Part shown: piece after piece, positions 30,040-41,129 of the stretch
How positions within the stretch are numbered: the stretch's first letter is position 1
How the letters are laid out: each line of letters opens with the position of its first letter
Assembly: GCF_000243735.2 (NCBI RefSeq)
Contig: NZ_AHMP02000003.1
Span: 1,972,001 to 2,036,000 of the forward strand
Source: Leptospira kmetyi serovar Malaysia str. Bejo-Iso9
GTDB lineage: Bacteria > Spirochaetota > Leptospiria > Leptospirales > Leptospiraceae
Direction of reading: 5' to 3'
DNA: 64,000 nucleotides
Made by a program: the position numbers and the translations under genes
Notes under the pieces: generated by a model
What the model was told of the DNA's origin: nothing
Database searches by the model: none
What the model saw: only the letters and a program-made list of their open reading frames with translations

Positions 30040-30573
30040 CTACTTTCCTCCTTCCTTTGTGATGTCTTCGTTTACGTGGATCTGAAGAAGGTCTTCGATG
30101 AGATAGTCCTGTCCGAATCCTTCCAACGGAAAATCCTTACGAAGAGGATGCCCTTGAAAGTTGTCCGGCATAAGAATCCGATCCAAACTCGGATGTCCGA
30201 TAAAAGAGATTCCAAAAAGATCATATACTTCGCGTTCGGGCCAGTTCGCGCCTTTGAAAACAGAAGTGATACTCGGTACGGATTCTCCGTCTTCGAGCCG
30301 AACCTTAAATTGAATTCTGCTCGAAGCCTTACTTCCCGATCGAAGCAGATAGCAGACTTCGAAACGGGGTTCTTTTTTTCCGAGCCAATCGACCGCAGTT
30401 AAGTCGTTTAGAAAATTATAATTGAGTGTTGGATCGTTTTTCAAGGCGGACAATACGGGAACCAATCCCTCCGCTTTTAGAAAAAAAACGGGGACGTTGG
30501 AGATCGTCGTTTCCTGCGTATCCAAAAAATGAGGGAATTTTTCTTTTAGGAATCGTTCTACTTCTTCTTTCAT
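30040..30573 (-). CDS. nuoC: NADH-quinone oxidoreductase subunit C
   Basis: Peripheral 30-kDa-type subunit, 177 residues, of the hydrophilic arm. The signature [20 protein letters not shown] (about 109-128) followed by [19 protein letters not shown] is diagnostic. ATG 30573 overlaps nuoB by four bases. It has no fused NuoD. Confidence 0.94.
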   Translation of the reverse strand: MKEEVERFLKEKFPHFLDTQETTISNVPVFFLKAEGLVPVLSALKNDPTLNYNFLNDLTAVDWLGKKEPRFEVCYLLRSGSKASSRIQFKVRLEDGESVPSITSVFKGANWPEREVYDLFGISFIGHPSLDRILMPDNFQGHPLRKDFPLEGFGQDYLIEDLLQIHVNEDITKEGGK

Positions 30574-31120
30574 CGTACAACCAGGGGTTTATTTCTTTCG
30601 TTCAATTCCTGGATTTTCTGCATCACTTCCTGACGTCTCGCTTCCAGCCCCTGGGTTTTCAGTTTCGCCTGTAATTTCAAAAGGGCGTCCAAGATCGCTT
30701 CCGGTCTCGGCGGACATCCCGGAACGTAAATGTCCACGGGGAGAATCCGATCCACTCCTTGCAAAACTCCGTATGTATGAAACATTCCACCCGAAGAAGC
30801 GCAAGCTCCCACGCTGATCACGAACTTCGGCTCCGCCATCTGATCGTAAATCTGACGAAGCACCGGCGCCATCTTATAAGTAATGGTCCCGAGAACCAGA
30901 ATCATATCCGCCTGACGCGGTGAAAACGAAGGTCGTTCCGCACCGAAGCGCGCGATATCGTAATCGGAACAAGCCGTGCTCATGTATTCGATTCCGCAAC
31001 AAGCGGTCGCGAACGGATACGGCCAAAGAGAATAACTTCTTCCCCACTGAATTACGGACTCGATGCTTCCGAGTTGAACCATATCGCCCAGGGCCTGGCC
31101 CGGGGCTTTACTCAAATCAC

Positions 31121-31130
<10 letters not shown>
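30570..31130 (-). CDS. nuoB: NADH-quinone oxidoreductase subunit B
   Basis: Carries the terminal N2 4Fe-4S cluster next to the quinone site, 186 residues. Ligands are the adjacent cysteines in [11 protein letters not shown] (about 42-52), one in [14 protein letters not shown] and one in [16 protein letters not shown]. It overlaps nuoA by ten bases. Its presence without nuoI in the operon leaves no local gene for the clusters that feed N2. Confidence 0.95.
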
Positions 31131-31501
<371 letters not shown>

Positions 31502-31711
31502 TACTATTAGACTCCCGTTTGCATATAGCCTGTCAATCAATTTCGCGTTCCATCTCAGGGAACACAAACCCCGATTCCCAACCCGAAAATAAAAATATTC
31601 TAAATTAGGATTTCGTTACAATGGCGAATTCCGCCGAACGAAACCCTAAAAAACGGATGGACAAATGGGTCGACTGACTACTGGTAGTAAAGGAACAGAA
31701 GGGAAAACGAA

Positions 31712-32350
31712 TTGTCCGCTCCTCGTATCGCATTTACTTTTTCCCGAATCGGGAGCCTTATTTCCTCTTTCCCGAGAATTTTCGGCGCATTCATTCTATT
31801 CTTTTTCGTATTCGTGCAGTGTGCTTCCTCGAAAAATTTCATCTTCGGAACCGTATTCGTTCGAAAGGGTTTTACGCCGGATAAAAAAGCGAGACACGTG
31901 GTTTTTCCGGTTCAGATTCGAAGCGGCTGGTTGATGAAAAACCAAAACGCGGATCAGAAAAAATTCTTAGAATCCAGAAGTTATGAAAAGCTGGAACTCG
32001 CCATTCTCGAATACGGCGGAAAGGTGCAGGACAAATACAACGCGGAAAAACAATACCGCACCGCGTTTGCGGCGGAGAATTCCTTCAGCGAAGAAAAAGG
32101 AATTCAAATCGCAAAACAACTCAAAGGCGACGTGGTCGTCTTTACGGACATGACGGATTACGGAACCGCTTCCGGTAATTCGGTGATGGAAGTCACGGTC
32201 AAAGCGATGGATGTCGACAACGGAGAAATTCTCTGGAAGGCGATCTACTCGGGGAAAGCCCGAGGTCTTCAGGACAACATCGACATTTCCATTCTCGAGT
32301 CCGAAATCTTTGAACATCTTACTGATAAATTAAAAAACAAAACGGAGTAA
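31712..32350 (+). CDS. lipoprotein of unknown function
   Basis: 212 residues from a TTG at 31712 preceded by AAGGGAAAA. A signal peptide with a hydrophobic core ([13 protein letters not shown]) ends in a lipobox-like site. The mature part includes [40 protein letters not shown] and a helical end. The last element resembles the strand-helix module of TolB- or curli-assembly CsgG-like lipoproteins, which use the ending 'dv.tGeilw'; this is weak. It is 12 bases before the MaoC-like gene and may be co-transcribed. Confidence 0.6.
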   Translation: MSAPRIAFTFSRIGSLISSFPRIFGAFILFFFVFVQCASSKNFIFGTVFVRKGFTPDKKARHVVFPVQIRSGWLMKNQNADQKKFLESRSYEKLELAILEYGGKVQDKYNAEKQYRTAFAAENSFSEEKGIQIAKQLKGDVVVFTDMTDYGTASGNSVMEVTVKAMDVDNGEILWKAIYSGKARGLQDNIDISILESEIFEHLTDKLKNKTE

Positions 32351-32362
32351 AAGGAGAAAAAC

Positions 32363-32827
32363 ATGGCTAAGGTAGTATTGTCCAGTTTTGCCGAACTAGA
32401 AGCCTATACGGGAAAGGAAATCGGAGTATCCGATTATCATACGGTGACACAGGAGCAGGTGAACAAGTTTGCCGACGCGACCCTGGATCATCAGTGGATT
32501 CACACCGACCCGGCTAGAGCCGCAAAGGAATCTCCTTTCGGAGGGACGATCGCTCACGGATATCTTACCTTATCCATGGCACCCTACCTCTTATCTCAAA
32601 TATTAGAATTAAAGAATATTAAGATGGGGATCAATTACGGGATGGAGAAACTTCGGTTTTTAGAGCCCGTAAAAGTAGGAAGCAAGTTGAGAATTAGAGC
32701 GGAGTTGATCGAACTGAAAGACCTAAGAGGCACGGCGAGAATGACTCTGAAGATGACTTTTGAAACCGAAGGATCCACGAAAGCGGCGGCCGTAGGAGAG
32801 GTAATCTATCTATATCAATTTGCCTGA
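32363..32827 (+). CDS. MaoC-like (R)-hydratase
   Basis: 154 residues, a single hot-dog domain. The catalytic pair is visible: Asp and His in [15 protein letters not shown] (about 38-52) and the overhanging segment [18 protein letters not shown] (about 59-76). Enzymes of this type hydrate 2-enoyl-CoA; the NodN/MaoC dehydratase branch fits best. GGAG lies upstream of the ATG. It is followed 31 bases on by a MarR regulator, which may control it. Confidence 0.85.
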   Translation: MAKVVLSSFAELEAYTGKEIGVSDYHTVTQEQVNKFADATLDHQWIHTDPARAAKESPFGGTIAHGYLTLSMAPYLLSQILELKNIKMGINYGMEKLRFLEPVKVGSKLRIRAELIELKDLRGTARMTLKMTFETEGSTKAAAVGEVIYLYQFA

Positions 32828-32858
32828 TCAGAAAAAAATTTCTAAAATTGGGTAAAAT

Positions 32859-33314
32859 ATGAGTCCTAGACTGATCATCTATATGATCTCGAGAATTCGA
32901 GACGAATTCCACAGACACCTAAACCTGGAGCTGAAAGAAAAAGGTTTGGGTCCGTTAACGACCACTCACGCAGACATCCTGTTCGCGCTTGTCAAAAAGA
33001 AGAAAGCGCAGATGCAGGAGATCGCGAAGATGATCAATCGAGACAAATCCACGTTAACCGCTCTTGTCGACAAGTTGGAAGCGTTGGGTTTCGTCGAAAG
33101 AACGAGAGATCCCGAAGATCAGAGAATCGTCCATCTGGAACTAACGAACAAGGCGTATTCCGTTCGCCCTGTACTACTCGGAATTTCCAGATCGCTCGTA
33201 AACAATCTCTACAAGGGATTTACCGAGGACGAAAAAAGGGAACTGGTGCGGCTTTTGATGAAGTTGTATCAGAACCAAAATCCGGAGTCCGCCACGGTGG
33301 AGCTCCTTCAGTAA
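32859..33314 (+). CDS. MarR-family transcriptional regulator
   Basis: 151 residues with the MarR winged helix: a helix-turn-helix around [26 protein letters not shown] (about 48-73, split here as [12 protein letters not shown] and [11 protein letters not shown]), the wing [19 protein letters not shown] (about 75-93), and long dimerising helices at both ends. No ligand is known. MarR proteins often regulate a nearby gene; the MaoC-like gene upstream and the DUF3995 gene downstream (seven bases) are candidates. Confidence 0.87.
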   Translation: MSPRLIIYMISRIRDEFHRHLNLELKEKGLGPLTTTHADILFALVKKKKAQMQEIAKMINRDKSTLTALVDKLEALGFVERTRDPEDQRIVHLELTNKAYSVRPVLLGISRSLVNNLYKGFTEDEKRELVRLLMKLYQNQNPESATVELLQ

Positions 33315-33321
33315 AAATTCC

Positions 33322-33747
33322 ATGGAACCGATCGCTCAGATAACGTCTTGGATTTCCGGTACGATTCTCTTCGTCTTATCGGGACTTCATTTCTATTGGG
33401 TGGCGGGAGGAACCAAAGGAAAAAATCGCGCAATACCGGAAGTACAGGGTAAACCGGCGTTTCAACCGGGAAAACTCACCACCGCAACGGTGGGAATTCT
33501 GTTATTTCTTGCCGTCTTGTTTCCGATCGGACTCAGAATGCAGGCTCCGTTCGGAATTTTTCGCAATCTATTGGAGTACGGAACCGTATTCTTATCCTTC
33601 GTGTTTTTACTCAGAGCGATCGGAGACTTTAAACTCGTCGGGTTTTTCAAAAGAATCCGGGGAACCGACTTCGCAAAATACGACGACCTCTACTATTCTC
33701 CCCTTTGTCTTATACTTTCCCTTTTGCTGTTCGTTTCCCGTTTCTAA
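33322..33747 (+). CDS. DUF3995 membrane protein
   Basis: 141 residues, four predicted membrane helices. Family features recalled from memory: [14 protein letters not shown] near residues 20-33, with the Pro- and Gly-rich loop [20 protein letters not shown], and the end [15 protein letters not shown] ... [16 protein letters not shown]. Function of DUF3995 is unknown. The gene follows marR by seven bases and was probably transcribed with it. Confidence 0.78.
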   Translation: MEPIAQITSWISGTILFVLSGLHFYWVAGGTKGKNRAIPEVQGKPAFQPGKLTTATVGILLFLAVLFPIGLRMQAPFGIFRNLLEYGTVFLSFVFLLRAIGDFKLVGFFKRIRGTDFAKYDDLYYSPLCLILSLLLFVSRF

Positions 33748-33823
33748 AAAACCGTTCTTATTTTTCAGAAAGAATTTATTTTCCATTTGATAAAAACCGG
33801 GCTTTGATTTCCATTCTTCATCC

Positions 33824-35779
33824 ATGAAATCAAACCACAAATTTTCGGATAAACTTCGGTATCATTTCGACAACTTCATGTCCAGAGGAGGAGGTTCGGT
33901 ATTCGTAGCGCTGATCACTTTGTTCCTGATCGCGTTCGTATTGCTCTCCGTATTTCGTTTGTTAGGCGGACTGATTTTTCCGGACGAATCGATCCAAGGA
34001 AAGGGAGAATTTTTGTGGAGAGTATTCCTGCAGATCTCCGACGCGGGCGCGGTCGCCGAAGACGGAGAATCGAACTGGTTCAATAAAACTACCGGAATTC
34101 TCACCGTGTTCCTCGGATTGGTGCTCTTTTCGAGTTTGGTCGCGTTCATCACGAATCAGTTCGATCAAAAAATCCAGGACCTAAGAAAAGGGAAAAGCGA
34201 CGTATTAGAAAAAGATCATACGATTATTCTCGGCTTCGGAGTTCGGGTCGTGGAGATCATCAAGGAATTGATCGAAGCGAATTCTTCCGAATCGAGAGCC
34301 GTAGTCGTGATCCTCGCCGAAGAAGACAAGGAAGCGATGGACGATTATCTTTCTGAAAATCTGGAGGAAAGAAAAACGACGAAGATCATCACACGTTCCG
34401 GAACTCCTTCGAGTCTTCATTCTTTGAGAAAAGTGAACGCCGGAGAAGCGAAGTCCGTGTTGGTTCTCAATTCTTCCGGAGAAGAGGACGGTAAGGACGG
34501 CAGAAACATCGGGGACGCAAAGGTTTTAAAATCGTTGATGGCGTTAGTCGCGCTTGGTCACGAACGGGAGCTTCCTCCGATCGTTGCGGAACTCTACAAC
34601 GAGGAAAATCGAATGATCGCCCAGGAACTTTCCTCTTCGATCCAAGTGATGGACGAAAGGAATATTCTCGCCAAACTTCTCGTTCAAACCTCGAGAACCT
34701 CGGGGCTCGCGGTCGTATATTCCAATCTTGTGGGATTCGAAGGCGACGAGATCTACTTCTACAAACCTTCTTCGGGTTGGAAGGGCAACGATTATCAACA
34801 AATTTCATTTCGGTTTAACGAATCGGTTCCATTGGGTTTTCGCAAAGAGGACGGTGAAATCATTTTAAATCCTTCTCAGGATTACGTTCCGAGCGATTCC
34901 GAGGACGCGATCCTTCTCGCGGAAGACGATTCCAAAATCCGTTATTCGGACTCGCCGGTCGCAAGTCCGAAGGACTTCAATCTTCCCAAAAAGAAAAGAA
35001 ACAACCCTGTCGACAAACAACTGATCGTGGGTTGGAATTCGAAAAGTCCTTTGATCGTGGAAGAATACGCGAAGTTCGTTTCTCCCGGTTCGACGATCGA
35101 CATTCTAGTCAAACAGATCGACGACGAGTTCAAGTCCACGGTTCTTCGTTTGAAGAAAAAATATCCGAAGATCACGTTACGCTCCTTTCAAGCCGATCTT
35201 TCCCAGGAATCGGTGATGAAACGTCTCGCTCCCGAATCTTACGATTCCGTAATATTCTTAGCAGAGGAAAAGGAGAACATAGAGGAAGTGGACGCGCAGA
35301 CGATTTCGTTGTTGCTTCGTTTTAGACAATACTTCAAACGATACGCGTTCAAAACGGGCAATCAACCGTCTACTCAGCTCATCACCGAAATCATGAATTC
35401 CGAAAACACGGAGATCGTTCTCGAAACCGGAGTGAAGGACTTTCTGATTTCCAATCAGTTCGTTTCCAAGATGATGGCTCAGGTTTCGCAGGAACCGGAC
35501 GTGATGAGAATCTACGAAAATCTTTTCAGCCCGGAAGGAAGCGAGATTTATCTCAAACCCGCGTCCTTATATTTCGATCATCTTCCTCAGACCTTGAGTT
35601 TCGCCGATTGTGTAGGCGCGGCTTTAAAACGCGGAGAAACCTGTTTCGGAATTCGAATCGCTTCCGAGGAATTGGAGGAGGAAAACGGATACGGAGTTCA
35701 CCTAATCCCTCTTAAGGACGCGAACTTTACGGTTCGTCCCGAAGATACTTTGATCGTATTGGCGGAGGATCAATCTTAA
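33824..35779 (+). CDS. CASTOR/POLLUX-like ion channel with RCK domains
   Basis: 651 residues. The N-terminus, YHFDNFMSRGGGSVFVALI (about 13-31), begins the first membrane helix. A second membrane helix (about 89-112) is preceded by a pore-like segment, WRVFLQISDAGAVAED, and followed by AFITNQFDQKIQDLRKGKS, as in the CASTOR and POLLUX channels of plants and their bacterial relatives. Two cytoplasmic RCK-type Rossmann regions follow, one from about 128 (KDHTIILGFGVRVVEIIKE) and one from about 400 (QLIVGWNSKSPLIVEEYAK). Such channels pass K+ or Ca2+ under ligand control. The ion and ligand are not known here. Confidence 0.78.
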   Translation: MKSNHKFSDKLRYHFDNFMSRGGGSVFVALITLFLIAFVLLSVFRLLGGLIFPDESIQGKGEFLWRVFLQISDAGAVAEDGESNWFNKTTGILTVFLGLVLFSSLVAFITNQFDQKIQDLRKGKSDVLEKDHTIILGFGVRVVEIIKELIEANSSESRAVVVILAEEDKEAMDDYLSENLEERKTTKIITRSGTPSSLHSLRKVNAGEAKSVLVLNSSGEEDGKDGRNIGDAKVLKSLMALVALGHERELPPIVAELYNEENRMIAQELSSSIQVMDERNILAKLLVQTSRTSGLAVVYSNLVGFEGDEIYFYKPSSGWKGNDYQQISFRFNESVPLGFRKEDGEIILNPSQDYVPSDSEDAILLAEDDSKIRYSDSPVASPKDFNLPKKKRNNPVDKQLIVGWNSKSPLIVEEYAKFVSPGSTIDILVKQIDDEFKSTVLRLKKKYPKITLRSFQADLSQESVMKRLAPESYDSVIFLAEEKENIEEVDAQTISLLLRFRQYFKRYAFKTGNQPSTQLITEIMNSENTEIVLETGVKDFLISNQFVSKMMAQVSQEPDVMRIYENLFSPEGSEIYLKPASLYFDHLPQTLSFADCVGAALKRGETCFGIRIASEELEEENGYGVHLIPLKDANFTVRPEDTLIVLAEDQS

Positions 35780-35948
35780 TCTCGCGTCTTAGGTAGCGAG
35801 ATTGTCCGACTTCCGCGATGCGTTTAAAACGTGTTCATCGGAAATATTGAATGCGACATTCGTAAAAAAGATATTTCCAAGTAAAAAATCCGTTCTCCTT
35901 GTCTGTTCAAAATGGCAAGAAGCGTAAAAGAATCAGAGAACGGATTTT

Positions 35949-36851
35949 ATGAAAAAAGCGAAAACTACGATCCTCCTCATTCTTCTCTGCGTCCGATGTC
36001 AGAGCGATAAAATCGATCTCGTAAGCGGCAAGGATGCGATCGAAAGAATTTCCAAAGAGATCTCGGTCATTTCCACGTTCGAAAGTTTCGGCAGTCCTAG
36101 AATCAACAATACGACCTGTAACGTCGGCACGGACAACACAACACCTTACGCCGCGCCTATCGACACCAATCCGAATGAAACGTATGCGACGGCGCAATCG
36201 ATTTCGCTTCAATATCCCCAGTTCTCAAGAGTAAAAATAACCGGCAATATTTCCAATCCGACGGACAAGGATGTTTTCGTTTTTACGAGTAACCTGTTTC
36301 TCTTTGGACAATTCTCGCAGCTGACTGGCGCGGCGGCCTGTAAGATCAGCTACGGCGCGGATGAAACGATGAACAATAGTTTCTATCCAACCGGCATCAG
36401 CATGCCTCTTACGGTGGGAACGAACGCATTCAGCCGAACGATCGGAACCAATCCTTGGGAAGCCGTATACATAGGTTGCGAGGGAACCACGGGACAGGAT
36501 TATACTCTGCAAGTGGATTACAACACGACCGGAACCTTTGCGAACTCGAACACGATAAGCGTAGGAATCTCTCCCGCCGGGCTTAACATGTTTACATCCC
36601 ATCTGATTTTTATCGAAGCGATGGGAATCGAAAAATCGAAAACGTATACGACAGATTCTATGAATCGATGTATCGACGCGATTCGAACCAAAGGTTTTAT
36701 ATTTGCAATCGCAAATTACAACCGAACCTTCTCGCTCTGCGCGAGCAACAGAGCCGCTTACGAAGCGGAAAGAATATTTTTGTTAAGCGAAGACTGCACC
36801 TTAAAACCGGCCCAGGTAACGCCGAATAAAATCTACGGCACGGGAGAATGA
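35949..36851 (+). CDS. lipoprotein of unknown function
   Basis: 300 residues with a short signal peptide and a lipobox-like LLCVRC near residue 17. The mature part is Thr/Asn/Ser-rich with strands (GNISNPTDKDVFVFTSNLFL, TTGQDYTLQVDYNTTG) that resemble the bacterial pre-peptidase C-terminal type of beta-sandwich, in which 'Npt D.DvF.f' is a hallmark. Several cysteines occur in the second half. Function unknown. Not in an operon. Confidence 0.6.
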   Translation: MKKAKTTILLILLCVRCQSDKIDLVSGKDAIERISKEISVISTFESFGSPRINNTTCNVGTDNTTPYAAPIDTNPNETYATAQSISLQYPQFSRVKITGNISNPTDKDVFVFTSNLFLFGQFSQLTGAAACKISYGADETMNNSFYPTGISMPLTVGTNAFSRTIGTNPWEAVYIGCEGTTGQDYTLQVDYNTTGTFANSNTISVGISPAGLNMFTSHLIFIEAMGIEKSKTYTTDSMNRCIDAIRTKGFIFAIANYNRTFSLCASNRAAYEAERIFLLSEDCTLKPAQVTPNKIYGTGE

Positions 36852-36935
36852 TCGCTCCGGGATACACAGCGAACGGAAGAATCCGCAAAACGAAGCCGAA
36901 CTCTTGAAACGCATTCTCCTTGCGACGAACGTCGT

Positions 36936-37595
36936 TTAAGGAACCAATCCGTCCAAATACTTTAGAAAAGGCTGAAGAATTTTATACGACTCGATCGTAT
37001 TCTTGACGAAATTTTTGGAACACAGATCCGAATCGTTCACCTTTCGTTCCACGATATAACTCGTATATTGGATCAAAGGAAGATCGGGATGTTCCTTTGA
37101 AAAACCTTTCGGAGCCGTTTTCAACTTCATGTCGGAAAGACCTTCGAATTCTTTGACGAACTTTTTGTCCTGGATAATCTTCTTTAGAATTTTAGAATCT
37201 TCTAAAATAGCTTCCCTCACCGCGCGGAGAATTTTCGTTTCGGGCATATACAAACCGCCCGCGATAAAGGATTCGTTGCCGGGTTGAACGTGGATGTAAA
37301 AAAGAGGACGGCCTAAATCTTTTCCCGAAGCGCCGATGCTCGCGCCGAAATTGGTTTTATACGGTTCCTTGTTTTTGGAAAAACGAACGTCCCTATAAAT
37401 GCGGAAGATACATTTTTTAGGATCCACACCCGTCAAAGCGGGATTCACCTTTGCAAGACCGAAGATCAGTTCCGTGATCAGGTTTTCGAAATCGGTCTTC
37501 GCTTCCGTAAACGAATCCTTATTCTTTTCCAACCAGGGTTTGTTATTATTCTTCGCTAATTTTTTAAGAAAGTCGAGAGTCGCGGGATGTAACAT
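36936..37595 (-). CDS. DUF2461 (TIGR02453) family protein
   Basis: 219 residues matching a conserved family of unknown function. Typical sequence: FLKKLAKNNNKPWLEKNKD (about 9-27), FRIYRDVRFSKNKEPYKTNF (about 64-83), GNESFIAGGLYMPETKIL and LKTAPKGFSKEHPDLPLI (about 157-174). It has no signal peptide or membrane segment, so it is cytoplasmic. It follows no obvious operon; the neighbour, a hydrolase, starts about 145 bases away. Confidence 0.85.
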   Translation of the reverse strand: MLHPATLDFLKKLAKNNNKPWLEKNKDSFTEAKTDFENLITELIFGLAKVNPALTGVDPKKCIFRIYRDVRFSKNKEPYKTNFGASIGASGKDLGRPLFYIHVQPGNESFIAGGLYMPETKILRAVREAILEDSKILKKIIQDKKFVKEFEGLSDMKLKTAPKGFSKEHPDLPLIQYTSYIVERKVNDSDLCSKNFVKNTIESYKILQPFLKYLDGLVP

Positions 37596-37739
37596 GAAAA
37601 ACCTTTCGCATAAGAATCGTATCGACGGAATCTTCGATCAAGTCAAAAACGAATCCAAGAAACGGAGAGGATCGATACGAAGCGGGCGACCCGACTCCGG
37701 CCGCCACGCAGATTTACAAAAAAAGAGCTTCGCGGAATT

Positions 37740-38690
37740 CTAATAAACGCCCGAAAGAAAAGAATCCAAATCCCGAGCCGTACGATCCGGAATCTCCTCC
37801 ATCGGAATATGACCCGCGCCTTCGTAAACGGCGAACTTCGCGTTTTTCAAATCTCGTTTCCAATACGGAAAGTATTCGTATTTCAACCAATGATCTTCGG
37901 TTCCCCACATTACGAGAGTGGGAGTCGTAACCTCGGCGATTCGTTTCGAAATATCGGGATTCAAAAATTTTTCCCGAGCGATCTGAAATATCTTTGCGAT
38001 CGCTTCTCGGTTTCCTTCTCTCATGGAAAGATCGATATATCGTTCTTTCACTTCGTCTTTCAATTTGGAAGGATCTCCGTATGCTTGACTGATTCCTCTG
38101 CTTACCAAAAAACTCGGGGTCGAAAATTTAGCGACCGGTCTTACAAGTGGATGACTTCCGAACGCGATGAGTTCGGGCAAAGGTTGCGCGTAACCCGCGG
38201 CGTCGATCAAAACCATCTTCTCTACCCGGCTCGGATAAGAAAGGGAATAGTTCCAAGAAATGTAACCGCCCATCGAGTTCCCTACTAAATAAAATTTTTC
38301 CAAACCCAGACGTTTTCTGAATTCTTCCAAAAGTTGAACTCCTTGGATCGGATCCAAAACGGAAAGATCGCCGTCGATGCCGGTCAAACCGTGACCGGGA
38401 AGATCCAAACGGATGATTCTATACTTTCCTTTGAGAGACGCGGTCCAATCGTCCCAAGTATGCAAGGACGCACAAACTCCGTGTAAAAGAATGACCGCCG
38501 GCCCCTGTCCTTCGTCTCTGTAATGAAGGTTTACGTTTCCGATCTGAACGAATTCGGATTCGGAATTGGCGTATTTCGATTTCAAAACGTCGATCGGAAT
38601 CGAACCGATTCCTAAAAACCTGCAGGAACTCAAAAGAACGGACAAAAGAAGAACGACCGTTCTGAACTGAAAACTCGGAATTCGCTTCAT
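37740..38690 (-). CDS. alpha/beta-hydrolase, lipoprotein-like N-terminus
   Basis: 316 residues. The N-terminus (TVVLLLSVLLSSCRFL) resembles a lipoprotein signal with a Cys at about 23, so it may be membrane-anchored. Then a canonical alpha/beta-hydrolase: VILLHGVCASLHTWDDW (about 67-83) as oxyanion loop, RLDLPGHGLTG, nucleophile elbow GNSMGGYISW with Ser near 138, likely Asp in WGTEDHWL and His in YEGAGHIPMEE. The closest general type is the meta-cleavage hydrolase/haloperoxidase group. The substrate is unknown. Confidence 0.8.
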   Translation of the reverse strand: MKRIPSFQFRTVVLLLSVLLSSCRFLGIGSIPIDVLKSKYANSESEFVQIGNVNLHYRDEGQGPAVILLHGVCASLHTWDDWTASLKGKYRIIRLDLPGHGLTGIDGDLSVLDPIQGVQLLEEFRKRLGLEKFYLVGNSMGGYISWNYSLSYPSRVEKMVLIDAAGYAQPLPELIAFGSHPLVRPVAKFSTPSFLVSRGISQAYGDPSKLKDEVKERYIDLSMREGNREAIAKIFQIAREKFLNPDISKRIAEVTTPTLVMWGTEDHWLKYEYFPYWKRDLKNAKFAVYEGAGHIPMEEIPDRTARDLDSFLSGVY

Positions 38691-38833
38691 AAATTCTCAC
38701 CTAAATATTTCAAATTTTAGAATGACATATCAATCAGTTTCTAAACGCGTAAAGAACAAATTTACCGACCGGAAAAGATTTTTTCCGACAAGTCTGGGGA
38801 GAATGGAAGTTCGGGGGCTTCGTTAAAAAAGAA

Positions 38834-40480
38834 TCAGAGAACGCCGTCTTTAAAGATCGAATCGATTCTATGAAGAATGGAGGTTTCTTTTTCGGAGGAA
38901 GAACGGGCGAGTTTCAATTCGGAAACGAGATCGCCGAGTTCCTTGTAAATCGACGTTCCCAGTTTTCTAAAATCGGGAACCCACAACGAATTCAAATCTC
39001 CCGGTTCCGCTTTCCAAAGACCTCTTGCGTATTCCCTTCTTCTGGTTTCCAAATCCTTTTTGGAAACGGAAGAGATCAAGTAAGCGTAAAGCGCGTCGAC
39101 CCATTCTTCCATTCCGGGCGCGGGATTGAATCCGTGAAAACAAGTGAGATGAACCACGTTGCTGAAATTTCTTACGATTCTGATTTCGGTTCTGTGAAAA
39201 CTGGAAGCGAGAATCGGACAAGCCGATTTGGATTCCTGAGTGTACCAGTTCTTTCTTCGAGAAGGAAGAAACCTCTGATGAACCCCTCTCGTGATCCCGG
39301 ATTGAAGATGGTTTTGCAAAGCGTGAGAATCGCTCGGATCGTATTCGAGTTTCACGTCGAGAAGCCAAACCTTGGCCCCCTTTTTGCTCAATTCTTCCCA
39401 ATCGTTATATAAGAATATCTTGTTTCTCGCATATTGCGATTTTGGAATACAGGTCTTGAAGTGTTTCTCCGGAATGCCGGACGCGTCGACCATCTCCTTT
39501 GTGAACAAAAAGAAATCGTTGTCTCCGGTGGCGATTCCTCGGGTGAACTTTCCGAATTCGAGCAAGGGAACGTAGTTTCCGACGTTTTCCTTTTCCGTAT
39601 CCGTTCTTTTTTCTCCCATCTGAATCTTCTTTTCCAGGCGATGAAAGATCGGACTCCATTTGGCTTCGGGATCGGGAAACGGAATCCAATCGGTTTCGAT
39701 CGATTCCACGGAACCCGCGAGAAGCTTGGACTTATCCGAAAAAAATCCGGGCTTCAACCTCGTCCAATAAAAGCCGGACTTCTTTACTTTATCAGAATTT
39801 TCTAATAAAAGAATGCAGGAGCTCGTCACCGCCTCGTCGAAAAGGCTGTCCTGCGGCGAAAGTAAAAAGAGAGAATGCAAAAGACCCGATTCCCGCAAAG
39901 CGGACTTGATAAAAATGCCGTAACCGGAATTGAAAAAATCCTGAGGCACAAGAAAGGCCGCCCTGCCTCCCCGATCGATCATATTCAAACATTTTAATAA
40001 AAAGAAAACGTAAAGGTTCGCGGTACCCGGCAGTTTTTTGTCCGATCGGCCTTCGAATTGATGGATCAATTCCTTGGAATAATTCTTATCGCTGATCTTT
40101 CTGTAAGGAGGGTTACAAAGAATGACGTCGAACTTCTGATCCTCTTTCTGAAGTAAGAAGTCGCGATCGAAAAAGTTTAGTATACTAGTTTTAGAGATTC
40201 TATCTTCGAGCGCTTGTCGACTCGAGTTCAAACATTGCAGATCCAGATCGAATCCGAACCATTCCGCGTTTATGTTGGGGAGTTTATCGAGAATACTTTT
40301 GAAAAAAATTCCGTTACCGATCGCAGGATCGAGTATACGGTGTATACGTTCCGGATCATCCGAGGAGGTGATTCTCTCGGCACCCAGAACCCAATCTACC
40401 AGGAAATCCGCGACCCTTTCGGGTGTAAAAAACTGTCCTAGATATTTATTCTTATTTTTTCGATTTACCTCTGGTGACAT
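38834..40480 (-). CDS. N6-adenine DNA methyltransferase (type II-like, gamma class)
   Basis: 548 residues. The N-terminus [20 protein letters not shown] is typical of N6-adenine methylases. Motif I is DPAIGNG (about 51-57), binding S-adenosylmethionine, and the catalytic motif IV is NPPY (123-126). The second half, after about residue 300, contains a TaqI/Eco57I-like DNA-recognition region ([33 protein letters not shown]). It resembles modification methylases of restriction-modification systems, but no restriction endonuclease is visible next to it. The target sequence cannot be read from the protein. Confidence 0.85.
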   Translation of the reverse strand: MSPEVNRKNKNKYLGQFFTPERVADFLVDWVLGAERITSSDDPERIHRILDPAIGNGIFFKSILDKLPNINAEWFGFDLDLQCLNSSRQALEDRISKTSILNFFDRDFLLQKEDQKFDVILCNPPYRKISDKNYSKELIHQFEGRSDKKLPGTANLYVFFLLKCLNMIDRGGRAAFLVPQDFFNSGYGIFIKSALRESGLLHSLFLLSPQDSLFDEAVTSSCILLLENSDKVKKSGFYWTRLKPGFFSDKSKLLAGSVESIETDWIPFPDPEAKWSPIFHRLEKKIQMGEKRTDTEKENVGNYVPLLEFGKFTRGIATGDNDFFLFTKEMVDASGIPEKHFKTCIPKSQYARNKIFLYNDWEELSKKGAKVWLLDVKLEYDPSDSHALQNHLQSGITRGVHQRFLPSRRKNWYTQESKSACPILASSFHRTEIRIVRNFSNVVHLTCFHGFNPAPGMEEWVDALYAYLISSVSKKDLETRRREYARGLWKAEPGDLNSLWVPDFRKLGTSIYKELGDLVSELKLARSSSEKETSILHRIDSIFKDGVL

Positions 40481-41129
40481 CTATACCGTGCAATTCCGAT
40501 TCTTCGCCGTTCAAACGAAATCGTTTTTTTCTGCTTACAAGCCTCGAGCTTTTAACATCGATTAAAGACAAAAGTTTCAGAACCTGAGAAGCAAACAACC
40601 AGTAAATTATTTACCCTAGTTTACGTGTGTTAGGCGATCAATCAGTATACTATCTTTTTATATTTTAGACTTCGCGGATTCTTTTTAAGCGGACATTTAA
40701 AATATGCGTATACACATCTCCTTTGATGAATCGTACTTATCGCTCTAATACCATTCCGTTAGTCGTATTATATCTTACTTCGTTTATCAATAAACGGCGG
40801 GTTTATAACGAAGAGAACGAGTTCGGGTTTTTCTAAATTTAAAACCTTTCCAATTCCTTGGATTTGGTTTTTTGAAGATTTAGAAGCCGATTTCCGTGGC
40901 AACCTATCGTATAAAAAGGTTCGATATGCAATCGCGCATACTCCGGTTGCAAAAGAAAACGAATAAGACATTGAACCGAAGAGTATGATGTATATCCACG
41001 AATTCGGAAATTCTTGTCGATTTATGGTATAAGAAAGATAGCTTAACGTCCGAAGAGCAAGAAAATTTCTTTCTGATTATTATGAATTATATTAATGCGA
41101 CATGACGTGTCACATCGACGACCACAAGT
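40481..41129. other. 649-base gap without a recognisable gene
   Basis: The largest gene-free stretch in the window, upstream of the DNA methyltransferase and downstream of the ankyrin gene. It looks AT-richer than its neighbours by eye. The longest minus-strand frame (40768-40971) has no recognisable content. A plus-strand run without stops (40989-41105) reads plausibly as protein but has no proper start codon. A remnant of a lost gene, such as a partner of the methylase, is possible but not shown. Confidence 0.45.

Noticed and set aside
40989..41105. Plus-strand stretch of 38 codons reading like protein (EILVDLWYKKDSLTSEEQE) before a stop
   Set aside because: It has no usable start codon, follows a stop codon at once and has no ribosome site. 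It may be a remnant, but that cannot be shown here.
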